This document shows positions 49,543 to 55,787 of a stretch of DNA of 55,787 nucleotides, piece after piece; the stretch's first letter is position 1; every line of letters begins with the position of its first letter. A program made the position numbers and the translations under genes. The stretch lies in NCBI GenBank assembly GCA_027943245.1, contig JANDJZ010000412.1, positions 1-55,787 of the forward strand, in the 5' to 3' direction. Source of the DNA: Acanthamoeba sp. SK_2022b. Lineage: Eukaryota; Discosea; Longamoebia; Acanthamoebidae. The notes beneath the pieces are model-generated. The model was not told the DNA's origin, did not search any database, and saw nothing but the letters and a program-made list of their open reading frames with translations.

Positions 49543-49618
<76 letters not shown>

Positions 49619-50646
49619 CAAACGACACAGGACCCGTAGCGCCACATAACCGTCAGCGAGAGGAGGGACACTGCAGCGCGCCACAAACGAATGAATGGCG
49701 GGAGGCAGCTGACCTGGTTGGTGTCGATGAGAATGAGGTGGCCCACTTGAATGTCCGAGGCGGCGATTTCCACAGGCCCACCGGTAGTGAGACGCTGGTA
49801 CTTTTGCGAGTTGAGCTCGCGGTCGCGGTACCATCGCTTGAAGTCGTCGTAGGCCTCCTTGAGCATTGTCAGCGTCAGCACGAATACCAGCGGCGCGATG
49901 TACGTGAACAGAAACCCTGGCGTCAACGTTGTCCCATGAGCGACTTCACCACACAATTCCCCGTGCTTCCAATTGATGTCGTACCGACTTGTAGAGCGGG
50001 CACGAACTGGGACAGCGCGACGATGAGGAAGTAGAGGTTGAAGAAGAACTTGAACTGCTCGTAGAGCACGACCGGCAGGAAGGTGAGCGGCGTGTACTTC
50101 TGGTTGCGCGTCACATTGCGCGGGTAAGCCCGAGCTCGGGCCCGCGCCGCTACGCCGTCGCCCACAGCCTCGGCCAGGTGCAGCACCCGGCCGGCCATGG
50201 CCGACCGTCCGCTCAGCCCGCCCAGCATTGTGGGCAGGCATCGCCTCAGGGCAACCCACCAAGCAGGCCCTCGCACCTGCCTCACACGCACACGCCACGT
50301 CAAGGCCCGACGCAGGTGGTAAGCGGTGGCCACAAAGGTGGAGTACCGATGGGGTGGCGGTCTTGTGCATGGCTTCAAGGTTGTCAAAGCTGCTGCTGCT
50401 GCTGCTAAGAGGGCCTCCTTCATCTTCGGAGGAGGAGGACGAGGACACGGGCAGCTTGCCCTTGCCTTTTTTGATGAGGCGCCGTCGCCTGCCCGCAGCA
50501 ACTTTGCCGTCCGAGGTGAGAGATTGCAGTTCAAGGTCACCTTCTTCTTCGATTTGTTCCTCCTCTTCCTCGTCCACCTCATGCAGAGCAATTTCCTCCT
50601 CAGACGCACCCCACTGGGGCGGCTCGTAGCCTCCTCTCCCCCTCAT
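45920..50646 (-). CDS. P4-type ATPase (phospholipid flippase), ATP9/Neo1 subfamily
   Basis: Flips phospholipids to the cytoplasmic leaflet of Golgi/endosome membranes. The start at 50646 ([18 protein letters not shown]) leads a long acidic and Ser-rich N-terminus. Then come [20 protein letters not shown], the [13 protein letters not shown] motif (Trp-Lys here is typical of ATP9/Neo1 rather than the N-L-K of other flippases), the phosphorylation loop [59 protein letters not shown] and [20 protein letters not shown]. The C-terminal helices follow ([40 protein letters not shown]). All catalytic motifs are intact. Neo1/ATP9 enzymes generally act without a CDC50 partner, so none is expected nearby. 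One intron carries a TG repeat. Confidence 0.94.
49546..49616. repeat. (CA)n/(TG)n microsatellite abutting a P4-ATPase 3' splice site
   Basis: A 71-base tract, TG on the coding strand, that runs straight into TGCAG and the exon for [16 protein letters not shown]. Confidence 0.97.
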
Positions 50647-50844
50647 CTCTGTGGCCACGTCAGCCCAGAAGCTTCGTTTTCTCTGTATGTTTTTATCGCA
50701 ATTTTAGGGTGGTTTTTCTTGTGCTTTTTTTTTACGCCGAGGTTCGGCGACAGGGGTTGAGTATTTCTTGTTATTTCGGGAAGGAAGGCCGGGCAGTCAC
50801 CGGCACGGAAGAAGAAGCGGCCAAGGCCGGGCAGACGACAACAC
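50647..50844. promoter_or_regulatory. divergent promoter region P4-ATPase / mitochondrial carrier
   Basis: A gap of 198 bases between divergent starts. It contains a T-rich block (about 50695-50740) and GTTATTTCGGGAAGGAAGG. No specific element was recognised. Confidence 0.4.
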
Positions 50845-52513
50845 ATGGAGGAATCGCTGGAAGCACAGGCCTGCGGGAAGTACTGCGGACGAGAGGCGCC
50901 CACAAAGGAGCTCTCCTTGCGCCAGCAGGTCTTGGCAGCCACGGCCGGCGGTATCGCCACAGCCCTATTTGGTGAGCAGCCTTCGCTCCTCGGCCTGTTG
51001 CTCATCTTGCTACCTCGCCAGTTTTATGGAAATCTAACGATTCGTGTGTGATTTTTTTCCCATCTTTCTCCGGATGCAGTGACGCCGTTCGATGTGGTGA
51101 AGACGAGGCTGCAAGCCCAGTTCGATCCACTTAACAGCAGCCAACTCACACGGCCGCACACCACAGCACCGGTGCACACGACTGCGCCCTCCCCGCTGCA
51201 CTTCTCCGGCACCAAGGTCTCACGTCCCGCACACCCTTCTGCTGGAGTTTAGTTTCTAACGTTCGCGTTATGGCAACCTATTTTCAAGAATAATACTAAT
51301 ATTTATAATTGAAACTAAAATTATTGTTACCACAGGATGCGTTCACCAAGATCGTACGGGTGGAAGGGGTGCGTGCACTTTGGCGTGGACTCAACGCCGC
51401 TCTCGTGTTGACCGTGCCAGCCAACTCACTGTACGCGCGTCCTCCCTCAGCAAGTGCACACCTTGGCCTGACAAACGTCCCTCGACAGGTACTTTATGCT
51501 CTATGATCGGACGAAGAGTCGATTCGATCGGACGATGCCTGCCCTTGCTCCCGTCTTCGCGGGTACCACAAGTCAAACGCCTCTTTCCTCCAAGGCACGG
51601 TTGCTGATGGTGAACGATATGATGCATGTTTATCTCCCCCTTGCCAGGCTTGGTGGCCAGGACGGTGACCGTGTGTTTCACAGCGCCATTGGAACTCATG
51701 CGCACCTATGTTCAGTCGCATGGGAAGACGGTGCAGGGCCAAAAAGGTTACCCAGCCTGATATTCCTCACTCGCTCCAGCTTCGGAGCCCCAGCTCACAG
51801 ACAACCTACGGATCACGTGTTCCCTTCTCGACAGGCATCATGCAGATGATGGTGGAGCTGGTGAGGAGTAGAGGGCTTGTACATTTGTGGACGGGGCTGG
51901 CGCCAACGCTGTGGCGAGACGTTCCCTTCTCTATCATGTACGCCGGCCCACCACACGTCACTTGTGCTTCCCCATGACTCACACCGCGCACCTATCGCCA
52001 CGCTAACGCCACTTGTCTGTACGCGCAGTTACTGGAGTGCATATGAATATATCAAACGCGCCATCCAACCAGACGACAAAGTACACCTACGCCATTCCCC
52101 GTTCTTCTCCTGATTATTGACCATCTTGGTGCGCGCTCAGCGAGGGTTCCTGGTCAATTTTGTGTCGGGCGCCGGTGCGGGCTGCCTCGCCGCGAGCTTC
52201 ACCACGCCCATCGACGTCGTCAAGACGCGGCGACAGATGTCCATCGGCGCCGCCACCTCTGAATCTCACGTACTGCTCCTCACTTCCCATCACCGGTGAT
52301 CGCATGTTCCATAGCTCACCTTCTGGGTCGAATGGCGAGCAGCACTACCCGCCGTCGTCACGAGCCATCCTGCGGGCCATCGTGAGAGAGGAAGGGGTGC
52401 GGGGCCTGTTCAAGGGCATCGTGCCCCGAACCGCCAAGGTGGCCCCCGCCTGTGCCCTCATGATCGCCAGCTACGAGTTCTTCAAGCAGCTCTTCCTCGA
52501 ACCGCCACCATGA
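50845..52513 (+). CDS. mitochondrial carrier, SLC25A39/SLC25A40 (glutathione carrier) type
   Basis: Inner-membrane carrier of the SLC25 family; human SLC25A39/40 import glutathione into mitochondria and yeast Mtm1 is related. The three repeats are visible: VTPFDVVKTRLQAQ; an atypical TAPLELMRTYVQSH second repeat, with the P-x-E-x-x-R variant typical of this subfamily; and TTPIDVVKTRRQMSIG. Diagnostic blocks are DAFTKIVRVEGVRALWRGL, TVPANSLYFMLYD, LWTGLAPTLWRDVPFSIMYW and GLFKGIVPRTAKVAPACALM with ISYEF-like IASYEFFKQLF. The subfamily call is strong. Unlike the human protein as recalled, the long first matrix loop (QFDPLNSSQLTRPHTTAPVH onward) has no cysteines. Start MEESLEAQACG; stop TGA after EPPP. 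One AT-rich intron has a TACTAAT branch point (51293-51299). Confidence 0.91.
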
Positions 52514-52670
52514 GACCTCTCTGGCCCCTTCCTCTTCTTCTTTCGGACACCTTTGCCTTCTTTTCTAACCACCACATCGCCTCCGTCGTCTCCACCAGCG
52601 AGCAAGGCTATGAGCAAATATATTTATTGGCCCACAAGGAAGAAGTGAGAAGATGATGGAGGAAGAGCCT
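52514..52670. other. convergent 3' region carrier / PDI
   Basis: A gap of 157 bases between convergent stops, pyrimidine-rich first (CTCTTCTTCTTTCGG) and AT-rich at about 52615-52630. The likely paired 3' ends; nothing else was seen. Confidence 0.4.
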
Positions 52671-54128
52671 CTACTGGAAGGCGCTGAGGATGTTAAGCCT
52701 GACGGTGAACTCGTCAATCTTGGTGGGGTTGAGGCTGCCGCTCTCGATCATGCGGGTAAGCCTCTCGGTCTCGGTGGCGAGGTAGTCGGGCTTGGTCTTA
52801 AGGAGCTCGAGGGCCCTGACGTAGAGCTTGGCGTGCCTGTCCAGCGAAAAGGGGGGAAGGAGAAGGTCAGAGAGAGCTCACATGGACACACACGTTGTTC
52901 ACGTTGGCGAGCGAAGGTTAGAGAGACAGCGTACTTGGCGGCATCGCCGGAGAGGCCGGCGGCGACCTCCTTGGCCTTCTCAAGAAGAGCGGCCTTGTCC
53001 TCGGCGTCGGCGTAGTTCTCCACCACGACATCGAGATCAGCCACGCGACCGGCGTTGGGGCCGGGGCGACCGTTGGCGAGCCTCTCAAGACCGGTCTTCT
53101 CGTTGATGTACTTGACGAAGGATGCGACCTCCCTGCCGCTGTCGTAGTCAACGGGGTTGGCCTTGTCGCTCTTGGGGAACCACTTCAGCGTGGGGTAGCC
53201 AGAAACGCCAAAGCGCTGGCAAAGGGCGGAGTGGGCATCACAGTCTGCGGCATCAACAGCACACAATCAGCAAGGCGCCACCGAGCCAAGATCGCACGAC
53301 CCTGCCGAACACTGCAAGGCAGCAGCGACAACTACGAAAGGGATCCTGACATCACGACTACGAGAGGTGAAGGCGCGAGCCAAAGACACGTACCGACTTT
53401 AGCGACCTTGACGGCAGTCTCGGTCTTGTAGGCGGCGGCGACCTTCTCGTAGTCGGGAGCCAGCCTCTTGCAGTGGCCGCACCACGGGGCGTAGAACTCG
53501 ACGAGGGCGTCGGCGTCGCTCTTGATGATTTCCTGGTCGAAGTTGCTGGCGGTGAGGACGGTGACGTAGCTGGGGGGAGCGGGAGCCTTCTTGGCCTTGA
53601 TGCCAGTCTGCCTCTCGACGAAGGAGACGAGGTCCTCCTCAGACCTGCCGCCCTCGTACTTCTGCGAATCCTCAGGGTCGCCGCTAGGGAAGAACTTGAG
53701 GGTGGGGAAACTGCAGAAATTGGTGAGTGAGAATGAGCCACATCGCGATTAAGAATGGTGAGCGCGATGCCTACCCCTTCACGTCAAAGCGCTGGCCGAG
53801 AGAACTGTGGGCATCGGCGTCAACCTTGGCGATCACCACCTTGTCCTTGGCGTGAGCGAAGGCATCGGCAAAAGCCTCATAGACCTACCACATGATAACC
53901 ATGGCATTTTAAGCAAATTACACATCAGGAGGGTAGGTTTGGAATTGAGGTGCATACGGGAACGAGGTTCTTGCAGTGTCCACACCACGGGGCGTAGAAC
54001 TCAACGAAGGCAGGCTTGCTGCCGTCGAGAACCTTGTCGAAGTTATCAGGAGTGAGATCGACGACGTTGCTGGCGCTGGCAAAGGCCAGAAGGGCCGAGA
54101 GGAAGAGGAGGGGGAGGAGGCGAGACAT
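52671..54128 (-). CDS. protein disulfide isomerase, two thioredoxin domains plus ERp29-like C-terminal domain
   Basis: ER oxidoreductase that forms and rearranges disulfides. The signal peptide [19 protein letters not shown] is clear. Two catalytic thioredoxin domains each carry the active site WCGHCK ([17 protein letters not shown] and [17 protein letters not shown]) and the downstream cis-proline loop ([21 protein letters not shown]). The C-terminal helical domain ([35 protein letters not shown]) matches the ERp29c/P5-like domain of plant PDIL2 and Dictyostelium PDI1. No KDEL-type signal ends the protein, again as in those two. Four or five exons; active sites intact. Confidence 0.95.
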
Positions 54129-54330
54129 GGTGCTGATGCAAGGTCGATGCAACTGCCACAAACACAAGTCACACCCACAAGCCTGACGACCGGACGAGCG
54201 TGGCTATCAGCCATTGGTGCGCCGAAACATGAAATCGAAACGAAACGAAACGCTTTTTCGAAACGCTACCTCGGCCTGGACTCTCTTTCGGCGACACCCG
54301 TATTGCCGCAGATCCGCGCAAACCAGAAAG
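54129..54330. promoter_or_regulatory. divergent promoter region PDI / LTA4 hydrolase
   Basis: A gap of 202 bases between divergent starts. It contains a CGAAACGAAACGAAACG repeat (about 54237-54253) and a TTTTTCGAAACG echo. A regulatory role is inferred only from position. Confidence 0.4.
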
Positions 54331-55787
54331 ATGAGCGACCCGGCTTCCTATTCCAACGTGACGGAGGTGCGCACGAACAACCTGCACGTAGAACTCGACG
54401 TCGACTTTGAGCGCCACGTACTTAGCGGGTGCGGCACCAGAACAAAATGTTAGCAATTGCCAGTCATTGAATCGAATGCTCACGGGTTGCATCTCAATGT
54501 TACTTGCGTGTGCACTGCAGTCACGTCGATTTGGCTCTCGAGTCGCTCAAGGATGGCCTGAAGCGCGTTGTGCTCGACACCCGTGATCTTAAGGTCACCG
54601 CTGTTTCTGCTGTTCCTGGCGCCCCCCTGCAGGTTCGTGCACAGAACCAGCTCCTTTACGGCCTCCTATGGGCACTGCAGCCTATGTCTCAACGCCTCGT
54701 GCTCTTCCAGTTCGCGTTGGGCCAGAAGAGCGACGCTTTCGGCCAAGCGCTGGAGATCGATCTGCAGGAAGCTCAGAATGCGGGCTCGCGCTTCGTCGTA
54801 CGCGTGGAGTACGAGACTAGCCCGACCGCCTCCGGCCTGCAATGGCTGGCACCCAGGTAATGCGCCCATCAGTTAACTGGTCTACGCGGCCGTATCCCCG
54901 CCTAGCTGACTACCGTGCAACGTGCAGCCAAACGGAGGGCAAGACGCACCCCTACCTCTTCAGTCAGTTCCAGGCTATCCACTGCCGCTCGGCCGTGCCG
55001 TGCCAGGACTCGCCTTCCATCAAGGGTACTACCTCTTCTTCCTCTGTCGTTTAAGCGCATCGATCTTCAGGCGACTCATCATATGTTCTCTTCCGCCTGC
55101 GTTGTCCTCGTTTAGCGTCCTACACCGCACGCATCACCGTGCCCCAGAAGCTCGTTGCCCTCATGAGCGCCATCAGCGGTACAACTTGCACTTTGCAATT
55201 ATTCGCTTCTCCCCGTACTGTACCTAACGGGGGAGGGCCTTCCATCGTCAAACCAAGTTGGCGAAACCGAGCAGGAAGGCAAGAAGACCTTCGCCTTCGA
55301 GCAGAAAGTGCCAATTCCGGTACACAATGTTGCTCCACGCACAGCAACAGAACGAAGGCTCAGCTAACTCCTCTTCTCGCTCGCGCAATGCAGTCCTACC
55401 TTGTGGCCCTCGTCGTCGGCGACCTGGTCTCCAAGGACATCGGACCTAGGTCGAAGGTGTGGACCGGTACGGAACAAGCCACCTTCGAATAGCCCATTCT
55501 CCTTGCCAACTCAATATGCTGTAATCGCACCAGAGCGCGAGAAGTTGGAGGCTGCCGCCTGGGAATTCTCCAACACTGGTACGTCCCCCGGTCTCTATGC
55601 AAGTTACAAAACATGTATGGGCTCCATCGTCTCGCTCATTCGCTCCTCTGGTGCACGTGCGCCAACACTAGAGGATTACCTGAAGACTGCCGAGGAGCTG
55701 CTCACTCCCTACGAGTGGGGTCGCTACGACGTGCTGCTGCTTCCTTCCAGGCACGTTCCACCCTTAGGTCTTTCTACCCTAATTTGG
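54331..55787 (+). CDS. LTA4H: leukotriene A4 hydrolase-type M1 aminopeptidase (partial, runs off window)
   Basis: Bifunctional family: M1 zinc aminopeptidase and, in animals, epoxide hydrolase; in an amoeba the peptidase role is the safer inference. Only the N-terminal domain lies inside the window. Exons encode [126 protein letters not shown] and [18 protein letters not shown]. Each lines up with human LTA4H in order. The GGMEN and HExxH zinc motifs would follow just past the end of the window. At least seven short introns. Start chosen as the ATG at 54331. Confidence 0.92.

Overview
This is a nuclear eukaryotic window. It is GC-rich and densely packed. Almost every gene is cut by short GT-AG introns, neighbouring genes lie tens to a few hundred bases apart, and both strands are used. 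The protein set (AP-3 delta, ERGIC3, ATG16 with a WD40 domain, P4-ATPase, CLC, GLE1, RBM5/10-type splicing factor, LTA4 hydrolase) together with hybrid histidine kinases points to a free-living amoeba, most likely Acanthamoeba or a close relative. That assignment is inference from content; nothing in the window proves the species. No transposon, CRISPR array, rRNA or tRNA was recognised.

Layout, left to right. 1-3023 (-): AP-3 delta adaptin, truncated by the window edge. 3296-6461 (-): mitochondrial m-AAA protease (AFG3L2/paraplegin type). 6633-9769 (+): mRNA export factor GLE1. 9874-14183 (-) and 14671-18824 (-): two tandem membrane hybrid histidine kinases. 19266-21889 (-): SLC4/Bor1-like anion transporter. 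21967-22617 (-): CIAO2B/MIP18. 22706-24935 (-): MFS transporter. 25038-28069 (+): RBM5/10-like splicing factor. 28202-30106 (+): NAD glycerol-3-phosphate dehydrogenase. 30207-30425 (-): possible small Cys-rich ORF. 30947-32833 (-): ERGIC3/Erv46. 32975-34295 (+): unrecognised protein. 34339-37191 (+): ATG16. 37420-40869 (-): mitochondrial PPR protein. 41412-45458 (+): CLC transporter. 45920-50646 (-): P4-ATPase of ATP9/Neo1 type. 50845-52513 (+): SLC25A39/40-like carrier. 52671-54128 (-): PDI. 54331-55787 (+): LTA4 hydrolase-type M1 aminopeptidase, cut by the window end.

The most striking content is the kinase pair. The upstream member (14.7-18.8 kb) has the architecture of a plant ethylene receptor: three membrane helices, GAF, HisKA, HATPase and receiver. 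It keeps the Asp, Tyr, Cys and His positions that in Arabidopsis ETR1 support copper and ethylene binding. The downstream tandem copy keeps an intact kinase and receiver but has lost all four of those residues and carries a cysteine cluster in its GAF domain. This looks like a duplicated sensor in which one copy retained and the other lost the metal site.

Other genes are mostly housekeeping and do not form one pathway, although several concern membrane traffic (AP-3, ERGIC3, ATG16, P4-ATPase) and mitochondria (m-AAA protease, PPR, SLC25A39/40). A second window-wide feature is nine long (TG)n/(CA)n tracts. All lie in introns, and four end within ten bases of the 3' splice site.
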